Source of the DNA: Paenarthrobacter ureafaciens
Lineage (GTDB): Bacteria > Actinomycetota > Actinomycetes > Actinomycetales > Micrococcaceae
Length of the DNA: 64,000 bases
Assembly: GCF_004028095.1 (NCBI RefSeq)
Contig: NZ_SBHM01000007.1
Span: 1,798,001 to 1,862,000, forward strand
Direction: 5' to 3'
The notes under the pieces are model-generated. The model saw nothing but the letters and a program-made list of their open reading frames with translations, was not told where the DNA came from and ran no database searches. Made by a program: the position numbers and the translations under genes. This document shows, piece after piece, positions 41,308 to 50,181 of the stretch. The stretch's first letter is position 1. Each line of letters starts with the position of its first letter.

Positions 41308-41351
41308 GCGAAAGCCGGGGTCGTCGCAGGAGCGGCGGCCCCGGCTTTCGC
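41308..41351 (+). terminator. hairpin at the end of the Rieske operon
   Basis: GCGAAAGCCGGGG (41308-41320) is exactly complementary to CCCCGGCTTTCGC (41339-41351). No T run follows. Confidence 0.7.
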
Positions 41352-41378
41352 ATGCCCCGAATCCTTCGCCTTAACCCA

Positions 41379-41407
41379 CTGACATTACCGCATTTATTCG
41401 TTAGAGT
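41379..41407 (+). promoter_or_regulatory. aldehyde dehydrogenase operon promoter with box A
   Basis: CTGACA (41379-41384), 17-bp spacer, TAGAGT (41402-41407). The 12-mer CGCATTTATTCG (41389-41400) ends one base before the -10 and differs at one position from the symmetric copy at 18431-18442. Confidence 0.65.
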
Positions 41408-41493
41408 GGATGCTAGTGATCCGCGCCACATCTCAATGAGCAATGATGCCCTGACCTGCGCGGCTTCCCGGTAAAACCAACGAGAGGAAGTAC

Positions 41494-42957
41494 ATGAGCG
41501 AGACCTTGGTCGAAACGCAGGAGGGACTGTACATCAACGGGCAATGGCGCCCCGGAGAAAACGGTCACGTAGAGGTAATGGACCCAACCACCGAAGAAAT
41601 CGTCGGCACAGTAGCCGAAGCAACCGCCCAGGACGCCGCGGAAGCCGCAGCTGCCGCCCGCGCGGCACAACCCGGGTGGGCAGCCATGAAACCGGAACGG
41701 CGTGCGGAAATCTTCACCAGGGTGGCGCACCTCGTCACCGAGCGGGCCGACATGCTGATCGAACTCACCATGCGGGAAGGCGGCTTCACCCGCGCAATGG
41801 CCGGCGGCTTTGGCGCCCGGGCCAACGAATGGTTCACCACAGCCGCCGAGGCCACCGTCCGCAACCTGGACGTATCAACGCCTCCCCAGCTGACTCCCAA
41901 ACCCGACGGAACGGTGGAACTGCTCAACGGGCAGATCCAACGCCGCCCGGTAGGCGTCGTCGCAGCCCTCATCCCTTTCAACGGACCCCTCTTCGGTGCG
42001 TCCATGAAGTCCGCCCAGGCCCTTGCCATGGGCAACACCGTTGTCCTCAAACCTGCCCCGCAAAACCCGCTCGCCGTGATCGAACTCTTCAAGATCTTCG
42101 AAGAAGCAGGAATGCCGCCCGGCGTCGCAAACCTCGTGACAGCCTCAGACCCGGAAGTCGGGGCAACACTGACCCGGTCACGCGATGTGGACCTCGTCAG
42201 CTTCACCGGCAGCACCGCCGTTGGCCGGGCGGTCTACGCGGCCGGTTCGCAAACCATGAAGCGCATGGTGCTCGAACTCGGCGGCAAAGGCGCCTGCATC
42301 GTCTTCGAAGACGCCGACCTCGAAGCAGCCGTCAAGGGCATTTCAAATACTTGGACTGTTAATACAGGACAGATCTGCTCCGCCCCTACGCGCGCCATCG
42401 TGCACCGGTCTGTGTACGAGGAAGTCCTGGAACGCCTTGAAGCAGTTGCCCGTGCAGTCCCGGTGGGATCGCCCTTCGACCCGGACACCGTGGCAGGCCC
42501 CGTCATCTCGGGTGCGCAACGCCAGCGCATTGAAACCCTGGTGGACAGCGCAAGGGGAGAAGGGGCCAGCATCGCCGCAGGAGGAACGCGGCCGGACATC
42601 GACCGGGGCTTCTTTGTTGCCCCCACCCTGATCGCCAACTGCACCAACCAGATGCGCGTGGCAAGGGAAGAAATCTTCGGCCCGGTAGTCTCCGTCATCC
42701 CCTTCTCCACGCAGGACGAGGCCGTGGCCATCGCCAACGATTCGGATTTCGGCCTCTCCAGTTACATCTACAGCCGCGACACCGCCCGCGCCTACCAGGT
42801 AGCCGGACAGTTGCAAGCCGGAACCATCCAAATCAACACCACGTCCATGAAGCTGGACCTGCCCCGCGGCGGCGTCAAGATGAGCGGAATCGGACGCGAA
42901 GGCGGGCAGGCAGGGCTTGAAGAAATGACGGAACTCCACTGCGTCGTGTGGTCATAG
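41494..42957 (+). CDS. NAD(P)-dependent aldehyde dehydrogenase (1)
   Basis: 487 residues of the ALDH superfamily: general-base Glu in VLELGGKGACIVF, catalytic Cys in NTGQICSAPTR, cofactor-binding FTGSTAVGRAVY and C-terminal EEIFGPVVSVIPF. The preceding ribosome site is GAGAGGAAG. It is coupled (7-bp gap) to a GMC oxidoreductase, so the pair probably oxidises an alcohol through aldehyde to acid. It is a paralogue of the enzyme at 47213. Confidence 0.93.
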   Translation: MSETLVETQEGLYINGQWRPGENGHVEVMDPTTEEIVGTVAEATAQDAAEAAAAARAAQPGWAAMKPERRAEIFTRVAHLVTERADMLIELTMREGGFTRAMAGGFGARANEWFTTAAEATVRNLDVSTPPQLTPKPDGTVELLNGQIQRRPVGVVAALIPFNGPLFGASMKSAQALAMGNTVVLKPAPQNPLAVIELFKIFEEAGMPPGVANLVTASDPEVGATLTRSRDVDLVSFTGSTAVGRAVYAAGSQTMKRMVLELGGKGACIVFEDADLEAAVKGISNTWTVNTGQICSAPTRAIVHRSVYEEVLERLEAVARAVPVGSPFDPDTVAGPVISGAQRQRIETLVDSARGEGASIAAGGTRPDIDRGFFVAPTLIANCTNQMRVAREEIFGPVVSVIPFSTQDEAVAIANDSDFGLSSYIYSRDTARAYQVAGQLQAGTIQINTTSMKLDLPRGGVKMSGIGREGGQAGLEEMTELHCVVWS

Positions 42958-42964
42958 GAGCAAC

Positions 42965-44551
42965 ATGGAAAACACTGATTACCTGATTGTCGGCGCAGGA
43001 TCCGCAGGCGCGGCGCTCGCAGGCCGTTTGGCCGAGGCGGGAGCCGAGGTGCTGCTCTTGGAAGCCGGGATTGACTGGGGTGCCGACGGCGCCTTGGACG
43101 AACGCCTGCGCTATGCCACGGGCTCATTCAACTTTGATGCCTACAACGTCCTGCCCGACTACTACTGGCGGGGATTGGAGATGCGGGCACGGCCAGAACG
43201 TGAACCCGCCCGGTACCTGAGGGGGCGTGGAGGGGGCGGCAGTTCCCTCGTCAACGGTTGCTACGCGATCCGGCCGCCGTTGGAGGAATTCGACTCCTGG
43301 GGCCTGGCGGGATGGAGCGGTGCAGACGTAGCGCCGTACTTCAACCGCCTGGAAACGGACCTCGACTACGGTCATCTTCCGTACCACGGTGATTCAGGCC
43401 CGACGCCGGTGCGAAGGTTTGCTGCTTCCGGCTGGGGCACCATGGACGAGGCTTTCGTAGCCGCCGCCCAAGGTACCGGGCTGCCGTGGGCCGACGACCA
43501 CAATGCTCCCGGCGCCTGGGGTGTCTCACCGTTCGCGGCGAACATCGTGGACGGGATCCGGGTCAGTACCGGCGAGGCCTACCTCCAACCGGGCCGTGCC
43601 ACAGGCAAGCTCCGGATCCATGGCGGGGTGCTGGTGGACAAGGTGTTGTTGGAGGGAAACCGCGCCGTTGGGGTGAGCGCCCTTGTGGGCGGAGAAGTCC
43701 GCGAGTACCGGGCCTCTACCGTCATCTTGTCCGCAGGCACGCCGTTGAGTCCGGGCATCCTGCAACGCTCCGGCATCGGCCCCCGCAAGGTGCTGTCGGC
43801 CTTGGGAATCCGGACCGTGGTGGACCTTCCGGCGGGTGAATCCGTGCAGGACCATCAGGGCATGTTGCTGGGCCTCGGTTTGAAGCCGGGAGCCAAGGCG
43901 TCCGACGCCGGGCAGCGTTCGAACACCATGGCCCGGTGGAGCACCGGCATGGCCGGGGCGGGGCCCGGAGACGTCATGGCGTGTGGAATCAACATCAGTC
44001 CCACCCCGGAGGTTCCCGGTTCGAGGCCTGCTTCACTGCTGGGCGTCCTTAACCAAGTCTTCTCGCGCGGCACGGTCCACATAACGTCCGCGGACCCCAC
44101 GGCACCGGCCCGGCTGGAGATGAACTTCCTCTCCGACGAGCGGGACCTGATCCGTTTTCGGGAACTGTACCGGAGCCTTGGCCGCTTCCTGCGCCAGCCT
44201 TCGCTAAGCAACATAGTGGAAACGGTCAGGGATCCACAGGGCAACACCGTGGATCTTGATTTGGACGGGCCCGAGCTTGATGCGCGTTTGGTGTCCATGG
44301 TGCAGGACACGGCGCATGCGGCGGGTTCTTGCAAGATGGGTTCCGCGGACGACCCGGACACCGTGGTGGACGAGCGCTGCGCGGTACTGGGCCTGGAGGG
44401 TCTGCACGTCGTGGATGCTTCAATCCTGCCGACGGTGACGCGCGCCAACACCAACCTGGCCACCATCATGCTCGGTGAGCGGGCGGCGGACCTGCTGCTC
44501 GCCAAGGCCGGGGACGCGCGTCCGGCGGAGTCTGTTGCGGTGAGCTGGTAA
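42965..44551 (+). CDS. GMC-family FAD-dependent alcohol oxidoreductase
   Basis: 528 residues. FAD Rossmann motif VGAGSAGAALAGRL (9-22), the GMC signature RGRGGGGSSLVNGCYAIRP (about 81-99), second signature SAGTPLSPGILQRSGIGP, and C-terminal catalytic region DTAHAAGSCKMGS with the base His, then VDASILPTVTRANTNLATI with the partner Asn. It fits choline dehydrogenase/HMF-oxidase relatives acting on primary, often aryl-methyl, alcohols. No signal peptide. A degenerate paralogue is encoded at 61198. Confidence 0.92.
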   Translation: MENTDYLIVGAGSAGAALAGRLAEAGAEVLLLEAGIDWGADGALDERLRYATGSFNFDAYNVLPDYYWRGLEMRARPEREPARYLRGRGGGGSSLVNGCYAIRPPLEEFDSWGLAGWSGADVAPYFNRLETDLDYGHLPYHGDSGPTPVRRFAASGWGTMDEAFVAAAQGTGLPWADDHNAPGAWGVSPFAANIVDGIRVSTGEAYLQPGRATGKLRIHGGVLVDKVLLEGNRAVGVSALVGGEVREYRASTVILSAGTPLSPGILQRSGIGPRKVLSALGIRTVVDLPAGESVQDHQGMLLGLGLKPGAKASDAGQRSNTMARWSTGMAGAGPGDVMACGINISPTPEVPGSRPASLLGVLNQVFSRGTVHITSADPTAPARLEMNFLSDERDLIRFRELYRSLGRFLRQPSLSNIVETVRDPQGNTVDLDLDGPELDARLVSMVQDTAHAAGSCKMGSADDPDTVVDERCAVLGLEGLHVVDASILPTVTRANTNLATIMLGERAADLLLAKAGDARPAESVAVSW

Positions 44552-44571
44552 GCAGTTGCGGTGAGCTGGTA
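44534..44571. repeat. 17-bp direct repeat spanning the GMC stop codon
   Basis: GTTGCGGTGAGCTGGTA occurs at 44534-44550 and 44555-44571 (21-bp period). The first copy encodes the last residues and starts the TAA stop; the second is untranslated. It is a small tandem duplication. Confidence 0.8.
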
Positions 44572-44664
44572 GGCGCGGCTCACGAAGGTAAGCGCGTAGC
44601 TGTACCACTTATTGGGTTTCCCCGGGGGTAGGCTCCCCTTCAGGACATCCATGAACGGGGACCT

Positions 44665-45576
44665 ATGACTGAGTTCGAGGACCAAGGTGTGTCATTGACC
44701 GCACTGGCGGTGGCGGCGGGCCGCGCGATGGAGACTTCCCGGCCTGACCCGCTGATCAAGGACCCGTTTGCTGCGCTTCTGGTGAAGGAGGCCCACTCCC
44801 ACGTGGACTTTCCGACGGCGTGGCCTTCAGAGCTGTCGGCTGTTTCGTCTCTGCAGCATCCGCTCCTTCTAGCGTCCATCTACATCGGTGTGCGGACCAG
44901 ATTCATTGACGACTTCCTTCTCTCGGGGCCGAAGGTGCAGACCGTGATTCTGGGTGCTGGGCTCGACACCCGCTCGCACCGGCTGACCTGGCCGCCAGGC
45001 AGCCGGGTCTATGAGATCGACCATGCCAGCGTCCTGGCCTTCAAGGCCGGCGTACTGGAGGGGGCTCGGGCTGCGCCGGCCTCTGAACTCATCTCCATAG
45101 ACGCAGACCTTACCCAGCCTTGGCGTGCGTTGCTCCTGGCCTCCGGCTTTGACCCTGGCCAGCCCACCACCTGGGTCCTTGAAGGCGTGCTCCCTTACCT
45201 CGATTCTGCTGCCCAGATGGCGGTACTCACCGAGGTCATAGCTTTGTCATCGCAGGGATCCCGCGCCGTGATCGAGCGAGCTGTGCCTCTTCCCAGAACC
45301 GAAGAATTCGAAGCGAAGATTGGCGAGTACAGCCGGCAGACCGGGCTTCCGATGGACCAGTTACTGGCCCGGGCCGATCCGCCGGACCCTGTGCAGGTAC
45401 TCGGTGCCGCGGACTGGCAGTGCAGCGAACACACGGTGCTGGAGTTGTGTGCGGCGTATGGCAGGACGCTTTCACTGGACCCGGAGGACCGCCTCCAACC
45501 GGAGCGTGCTGACCCCGGGCAGACCCGTGGCGGGTTCGTCACTGCGTTCCGGATCTCCTTGGACGTTGATGACTAG
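44665..45576 (+). CDS. class I SAM-dependent methyltransferase, leucine carboxyl methyltransferase (TIGR00027) type
   Basis: 303 residues. N-terminal VSLTALAVAAGRAMETSRPD and IKDPFAALLV, then SAM-binding TVILGAGLDTRSHRL and acidic YEIDHASVL. Later TTWVLEGVLPYLD and GSRAVIERAVP are typical of this actinobacterial family, whose substrates (acids or hydroxyls) are mostly unknown. It has its own ribosome-binding region and is oriented like the GMC gene, 113 bp downstream. It could O-methylate a pathway compound or be unrelated. Confidence 0.88.
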   Translation: MTEFEDQGVSLTALAVAAGRAMETSRPDPLIKDPFAALLVKEAHSHVDFPTAWPSELSAVSSLQHPLLLASIYIGVRTRFIDDFLLSGPKVQTVILGAGLDTRSHRLTWPPGSRVYEIDHASVLAFKAGVLEGARAAPASELISIDADLTQPWRALLLASGFDPGQPTTWVLEGVLPYLDSAAQMAVLTEVIALSSQGSRAVIERAVPLPRTEEFEAKIGEYSRQTGLPMDQLLARADPPDPVQVLGAADWQCSEHTVLELCAAYGRTLSLDPEDRLQPERADPGQTRGGFVTAFRISLDVDD

Positions 45577-45638
45577 TGGCTGTTGGTCTCCCGGATGGGC
45601 TGTCCCAAGGCCTGGGCGTCGTCAGCGTCTTGGTTGTC

Positions 45639-47090
45639 CTAAATGGTTCGACTGTCCAAGGGCTCGTGGTCCTTCCGTGCTTGGAGCAGGGCGGCAAGTG
45701 CGTTGACGTCCGGAACCTTCTCCAGATTGAGGACCATGTCCTGGACCTGCGCTGCTGATCTTTCTCCCAAAGGTCCCTCGGCAAGGCTGCGGAATTTGCG
45801 GACAACCTCTTCTTCGTCCAGAGGCCGGGCCGTGCTTCCGCGCGCGTGGCTCACCGTTGCCACCATTTCGGATCCATCATGCATCTCAAAGGTCACTCGG
45901 GCGGGGCCGTGACCAGGGAGCGGTGAATTTGCCGGCGTCCGTTCGTAAACCACCTTCCGCGCTACTTCGAGGATTTGTTCGTCGTCGAGGGAAGCCCCAA
46001 GGTAATCTCCGAAGCCGTTGCCACCTTTCACCAAGCGGAGCCCGATTCCGAACGCGGCGCTGAACTGCGCAGCCGTGAGGTCCTTTGGCTCCACAATTCG
46101 GCCTACGACATCCACTTCGCGGGAATTCTGCAGGACCCGGATCCTTCGTACTGCAGAGGGGTCCACGCCCGGCGCCGTTGCAAGGAGTTCGATCACGGCG
46201 TCGATCACGGCGTGCTGCCCGGCGCAGCAGCAGTAGGGTTTCAGTCCCGTGGTGAGAAGTTCGTAATCCACGCCGAGGCCGCGGGTAACCACTTCCGTGT
46301 CCACGGTGTCGGATACCGCGGCCAGAAGTCCACGGGGGCCTTCCAAAGCAGCGGTTGGTGCTGTGACCCCGAACCCGGCCATGGCCATGGATTCGACACC
46401 GGCCTGGGCAGCAAAACCGGCGTGGATTCTCTTCACTGATCCACCCGAGGCTGAATACTCGGTGATCCCGGAAGCCTTGCTGGCCGCGATTCCCAAACCG
46501 TGGGCCGCTTGGTCGGCGGAAACGCGCATGACCGACGCCGAAGCGGCAGTAGCGCCGAACACCCCGGTAACAGCCGTGGTGTGGAAGCCCCGCCGCATCA
46601 TGCCGACGCTCCCCAGGCCTACACGGATCATCACCTCGTAACCCACTGTCACGGCCTTGAGGAAGTCTGAGCCTGAAGCGGCCCTGGCCTGGCCGGTGGC
46701 CAACGCCGCGGGAACCACGACGACTCCCGGGTGGCTGGCCGTGCGCATCTCGGTGTCATCCATTTCGAAGCCGTGGCCGAAACCCGCATTGGCGAAAGCG
46801 GCGATCTCTACCGGCACCGGGGTGCCGTAATAAGCGAGGTTGGCCGGTCCCTCGGGTCGGTCCGTGACCGCATACCTTTGGACCTCCCTGGACCAAGGCA
46901 GCGATGCGAAGGCAACCTGGCAGCCCAAGGTGTCCAGGATGTGAAGCTTGACCTTGGTGGCTACCGCCTCCGGAAACGAGAGGTCCGGGTCGGTGAGGAA
47001 CGCAGCCAGCTGTTGCGTTATGGGGGAACCCGGTTGTGCCGAAGCTGAAGCTGTCGAATCCGCGTCGCGGCGTTCTGTGGTGTCGATCAA
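45639..47090 (-). CDS. MmgE/PrpD-family protein
   Basis: 483 residues with the all-helical N-terminal PrpD domain (KLHILDTLGCQVAFASLPWS; GFGHGFEMDDTEMRTASHPG, holding the active-site Asp/His region) and the alpha/beta lid (GLKPYCCCAGQHAVIDAVI). Family activities include 2-methylcitrate dehydratase, cis-aconitate decarboxylase and epimerases. In a ring-cleavage regulon it may dehydrate a tricarboxylic intermediate. It is monocistronic, convergent with the methyltransferase and preceded by tandem 18-bp boxes. Confidence 0.87.
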   Translation of the reverse strand: MIDTTERRDADSTASASAQPGSPITQQLAAFLTDPDLSFPEAVATKVKLHILDTLGCQVAFASLPWSREVQRYAVTDRPEGPANLAYYGTPVPVEIAAFANAGFGHGFEMDDTEMRTASHPGVVVVPAALATGQARAASGSDFLKAVTVGYEVMIRVGLGSVGMMRRGFHTTAVTGVFGATAASASVMRVSADQAAHGLGIAASKASGITEYSASGGSVKRIHAGFAAQAGVESMAMAGFGVTAPTAALEGPRGLLAAVSDTVDTEVVTRGLGVDYELLTTGLKPYCCCAGQHAVIDAVIELLATAPGVDPSAVRRIRVLQNSREVDVVGRIVEPKDLTAAQFSAAFGIGLRLVKGGNGFGDYLGASLDDEQILEVARKVVYERTPANSPLPGHGPARVTFEMHDGSEMVATVSHARGSTARPLDEEEVVRKFRSLAEGPLGERSAAQVQDMVLNLEKVPDVNALAALLQARKDHEPLDSRTI

Positions 47091-47126
47091 AACCGTGCCT
47101 ATCCCTTTGTCGAACTGCAGCTGTCC

Positions 47127-47165
47127 CTTGCTGGAATGCGCAAGTCACTTGCTGGAATGCACAAG
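47127..47165 (-). promoter_or_regulatory. two tandem 18-bp operator-like boxes upstream of the PrpD-family gene
   Basis: CTTGCTGGAATGCGCAAG (47127-47144) and CTTGCTGGAATGCACAAG (47148-47165) differ at one base and are spaced exactly 21 bp, two helical turns. Each carries CTTG/CAAG ends in dyad. They start 37 bp before the leftward PrpD-family start codon. Confidence 0.6.
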
Positions 47166-47196
47166 GGGCCATCCCGGTGGTTTCGGATGGCCCCTT
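47163..47196 (-). terminator. terminator of the leftward aldehyde dehydrogenase operon
   Basis: AAGGGGCCATCC (47163-47174) pairs perfectly with GGATGGCCCCTT (47185-47196). It lies 17 bp beyond the aldehyde dehydrogenase stop and abuts the PrpD operator boxes. Confidence 0.75.
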
Positions 47197-47212
47197 GGCA
47201 GTTTCTGAATTT

Positions 47213-48685
47213 CTAGCTATTGACGGTGATGCCCATCGGCTCGGTGAAAGCCTCAATGGCATGGCGTCCGCCCTTGCGTCCAAAGCCGCTGAGCTTTCGC
47301 CCGCCAAAGGGCATCTCGTCGATTCCGTTGCCGCCGCCTTGCCACCCGTTGATGTTCACGAGGCCGCTCACCAGGCGTTCAGCTATAGCCGACGCGCGCG
47401 CGAGATTCCGGGAGACCACGTAGTTCACCAGCCCGTAGTCGGAGTCGTTAGCCAGCGCGACAGCTTCGTCGTCCGTCTCGAACGTCATCAATCCGATGAC
47501 GGGACCAAAGACTTCCTCGCGGATGACCTTCATGTCCGGGGTGCAATCGGTGATGAGGGTCGGCGCCGCGTAGAAGCCGGGTTCGATGTCCGGGCGCTTT
47601 CCCCCGGTTGCCACGGTGGCGCCTTCCTCGACTGCGGAGGCGATGAACCCTTCAACCCGGTCCCTGTGCTGGGCCGAGATGACCGGCCCCATAACGGCTT
47701 GGGGGTCGTCGCTGGGCCCGATCTTCAATGACTCGGCCACCTTCGTCAGACGGGCAACCAGCGCTTCTTTCAGGGAAGAGTGCACGATTGCGCGGCTCGG
47801 TGCGCCGCAAATCTGCCCGCTGTTGAAGGTCCACGTCAGGGACAGCACCTCCACGGCGCGGTCAAGGTCGGCATCGTCCAAAACCAGGCAGGCACCTTTG
47901 CCGCCCAGTTCCAGCAGGACCGGCTTGAGCGACTTCGCACAGGTCCGGGCGATTTCGACGCCGACTGCCGGACTTCCGGTGAAGCCCACCCCGTCAACAC
48001 CCGGATTCCCAACCAGCTCCCGGCCGATTCCGGGGTCGCGACCGTTAATAACGTTGATCACGCCTGCAGGAATGCCCGCTTCCACGGCGATCCGTCCAAG
48101 TTCAAGCACACCCAGGGGGTCCTGCGGAGCGGGTTTGACCACCACGGTGTTCCCGGAGACCAGCGCCGGGCCTGCCATGCTCGAGAAATTGACGTAAGGC
48201 GCGTTGTACGCCGTGATGATGGCAACCACACCCACGGGTTTGAGCTTTGTGACGCCGAAGAGCGTCCGGTCCTTGATACCGGGCCGCGGACTGTACGTTT
48301 CTCCCAGCTCCTGCTGGCCGAGCTTTGCGGTGACGCGGAAGGCCTTCGCGGCCATGTCGACGTTCATGCCGGCAGTGCCTTTGACGGCCGCCCCCATTTC
48401 AGCGGCCAGGAGCGGCGCCAACGTCCCACGTTCTTCTTCGAGCCGCGAGGCCAGCGCTTCAAGCAACCTGACCCGCTCGGACTGGGGGAGCGCGGCCCAG
48501 CCCGGCTGGGCGGCGCGGGCAGCATCCACAGCCGACCGGACGTCGTCGGGCGTTGCTTCCGGCGCCAAGCCGACAACCTCCTCGGTGGAGGGATTGATGA
48601 CCTCGTACGTGCCGCCGGAAGCGGGACGGTAGGTTCCGCCGATGAACAGCTCGAAAGTCCGGACATCGGCGAGGGTCTGGGTCAC
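47213..48685 (-). CDS. NAD(P)-dependent aldehyde dehydrogenase (2)
   Basis: 490 residues. Catalytic Glu in LLELGGKGACLVL and catalytic Cys in NSGQICGAPSR; FTGSPAVGVEIAR contacts cofactor and EEVFGPVIGLMTF closes the fold. C-terminal GGNGIDEMPFGGRKLSGFGR. It overlaps the upstream dehydrogenase gene by four bases. Likely oxidises an aromatic or aliphatic aldehyde of the pathway; it is a paralogue of the enzyme at 41494, so the two may differ in substrate or be expressed with different partners. Confidence 0.93.
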   Translation of the reverse strand: MTQTLADVRTFELFIGGTYRPASGGTYEVINPSTEEVVGLAPEATPDDVRSAVDAARAAQPGWAALPQSERVRLLEALASRLEEERGTLAPLLAAEMGAAVKGTAGMNVDMAAKAFRVTAKLGQQELGETYSPRPGIKDRTLFGVTKLKPVGVVAIITAYNAPYVNFSSMAGPALVSGNTVVVKPAPQDPLGVLELGRIAVEAGIPAGVINVINGRDPGIGRELVGNPGVDGVGFTGSPAVGVEIARTCAKSLKPVLLELGGKGACLVLDDADLDRAVEVLSLTWTFNSGQICGAPSRAIVHSSLKEALVARLTKVAESLKIGPSDDPQAVMGPVISAQHRDRVEGFIASAVEEGATVATGGKRPDIEPGFYAAPTLITDCTPDMKVIREEVFGPVIGLMTFETDDEAVALANDSDYGLVNYVVSRNLARASAIAERLVSGLVNINGWQGGGNGIDEMPFGGRKLSGFGRKGGRHAIEAFTEPMGITVNS

Positions 48686-49599
48686 AGCTGGATCTCCTGG
48701 GCGTCGTCGTCGTGCAGCTTTGCACCGCTCCTGAATTCCTGCAGGCTGAAGATGCTGGTTGAGTCGATGTGCCCAAGACCGCGGGCCATGAGTTCAACGG
48801 CTGCCTGTTCTGCGAGGTTCACCATTGGCATCGGCACGTTGAGCTCGCGGGCCATTGCAGTGGCGAGGGCCAGGTCCTTGCGTCCCAGGGCAAGGGCAAA
48901 TGTGGGCGGATCGTAGGCGTGCTTGAAAGCGATGTTCGGGAGCATGTGCTTGAGGAATGCGCCCTGGCCGTACGCGCCGTTCTGCAGGACTTTGAGGAGG
49001 GTCTGGTGGTCGATGCCGGCCTTGACGCCGGCGCTGATGACCTCGGAGAGCAGGATGAGGGTGGTGAGGCCGGTGGCGTTGTTGACCAGCTTGGCCACTG
49101 CGCCAGCGCCAGCCGGGCCGACGTGCATGAGCACCTTGGCCAGATGCTGCAGGACGGGCTGGGCGGCTTTGTAGTCCACCTCTTCACCGCCCACAAGAAC
49201 CGTGAGTGAGCCCTCCCTGCAGTTTTGGAAGCCGCCGCTGACGGGCGCATCGAGGACTCCGACGCCCTTTTCGGCAAAAACCTTGCCGATCCGCTGGATC
49301 AGGGTGGGGGAGCTGGTGGAGACGTCAACATACGTGGATCCCTGCCGGATGCCCTCGATGATGCCGCCGGGTCCGAGGGCCACGGCCTCTACCTCGGGCG
49401 GTCCCGGCAGGGAGGTCAGGATGATGTCTGTCTGTGATGCAACCGCGGCCGGGGTGTCCGCCCATGTGACGCCGTATTCGAGGACGGGTGCTGCCGCTTC
49501 TTTGTTGACGTCGGTGACAATCAGTTCTTCACCTTGGTCCAAGAGGCGCAGTGCCATGTTGGAGCCCATTTTTCCCAGACCGATAAATCCAACTTTCAT
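48682..49599 (-). CDS. 3-hydroxyisobutyrate dehydrogenase-type (beta-hydroxyacid) dehydrogenase
   Basis: 305 residues: Rossmann motif VGFIGLGKMGSNMALRLL (3-20), substrate motif VDVSTSSP, DAPVSGGFQNCREG (about 121-134) and catalytic Lys in AGAVAKLVNNATGL. The family interconverts beta-hydroxy acids and semialdehydes (3-hydroxyisobutyrate, tartronate semialdehyde, succinic semialdehyde). Upstream gene of the two-gene leftward operon with an aldehyde dehydrogenase, a natural hydroxyacid-to-semialdehyde-to-acid pairing. Confidence 0.9.
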   Translation of the reverse strand: MKVGFIGLGKMGSNMALRLLDQGEELIVTDVNKEAAAPVLEYGVTWADTPAAVASQTDIILTSLPGPPEVEAVALGPGGIIEGIRQGSTYVDVSTSSPTLIQRIGKVFAEKGVGVLDAPVSGGFQNCREGSLTVLVGGEEVDYKAAQPVLQHLAKVLMHVGPAGAGAVAKLVNNATGLTTLILLSEVISAGVKAGIDHQTLLKVLQNGAYGQGAFLKHMLPNIAFKHAYDPPTFALALGRKDLALATAMARELNVPMPMVNLAEQAAVELMARGLGHIDSTSIFSLQEFRSGAKLHDDDAQEIQL

Positions 49600-49766
49600 G
49601 GTGCGATTCCATTTCGTAGAGAGAGTTTGTGGAGGCTTTTTATTGGGGGTTTATCTCAGCCGCTGCGGCATGTGGGCGGCGGCGCTGGCGAACTTGGTGG
49701 CGTTTCCCGGTCGCGCTGAAGTGACGGATCGTCGGCCGGTTGAGGTGACGCGCATCACTGCCGGTG

Positions 49767-49795
49767 ACTCTATCGCATAAGTTTGGTAAAGTCAT
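49767..49795 (-). promoter_or_regulatory. promoter of the HIBADH-aldehyde dehydrogenase operon with box A
   Basis: On the minus strand: -35 ATGACT (49790-49795), 17-bp spacer, -10 TAGAGT (49767-49772). Box CAAACTTATGCG (49774-49785) ends one base before the -10 and is identical to the 12-mer at 15916-15927. Confidence 0.6.
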
Positions 49796-49950
49796 GACTT
49801 GAGCTGGAAATATTCTCGCGCCCAGTAGTTCGCTGAAAACGCGTTGACGTGGGGTGACTGCTGCTCCGCGAAGGCGGGGGCCGGGGCGACCGTTCGTCGA
49901 ATCCCAAAAATCAGCCTACTTAGGGTGCAAGGCGCTCAAGTTCACAGTCA

Positions 49951-49988
49951 AAAAACCTGTTGCTTCTACTGAAACAGTGCCCTAGTAT
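49951..49988 (+). promoter_or_regulatory. binding-protein promoter with box B
   Basis: AAAAACCTGTTGC (49951-49963) is identical to 32097-32109. -35 TTGCTT (49960-49965), 17-bp spacer, -10 TAGTAT (49983-49988). Box and hexamers have the same relative spacing as in the Rieske-operon promoter. Confidence 0.65.
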
Positions 49989-50181
49989 CCACATAATGCT
50001 CGTACCGGGGTTCATCTACCCCGTATGCGGCCTTAGTCCGCTTCCCAAAACCCCCAAGTGCCGTTGCGAACAGCCGGCGAAAGGGAGCGGTTTCCCACAT
50101 AAGCCCACAAGTCGTTCGCTCCATGAAGTTCCCACCGTGCTTTCCACAGAGAAGTGAAAGTCCAAAGCGAGAGAGTGTTCA

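Larger units (their letters stand above)
49600..50181. other. 582-bp intergenic region between divergent genes
   Basis: It contains the leftward promoter with box A (49767-49795) and the rightward promoter with box B (49951-49988). Predicted leaders are about 160 bp (leftward) and 190 bp (rightward). The stretch 49800-49950 shows no convincing gene. Short open frames here lack ribosome sites and family similarity. Confidence 0.6.

Noticed and set aside
49880..49910. GTTCGTCGAATCCC resembling a tRNA T-arm
   Set aside because: No acceptor, D or anticodon arms can be folded around it and no integrase is present, so neither a tRNA nor an attachment site is supported.
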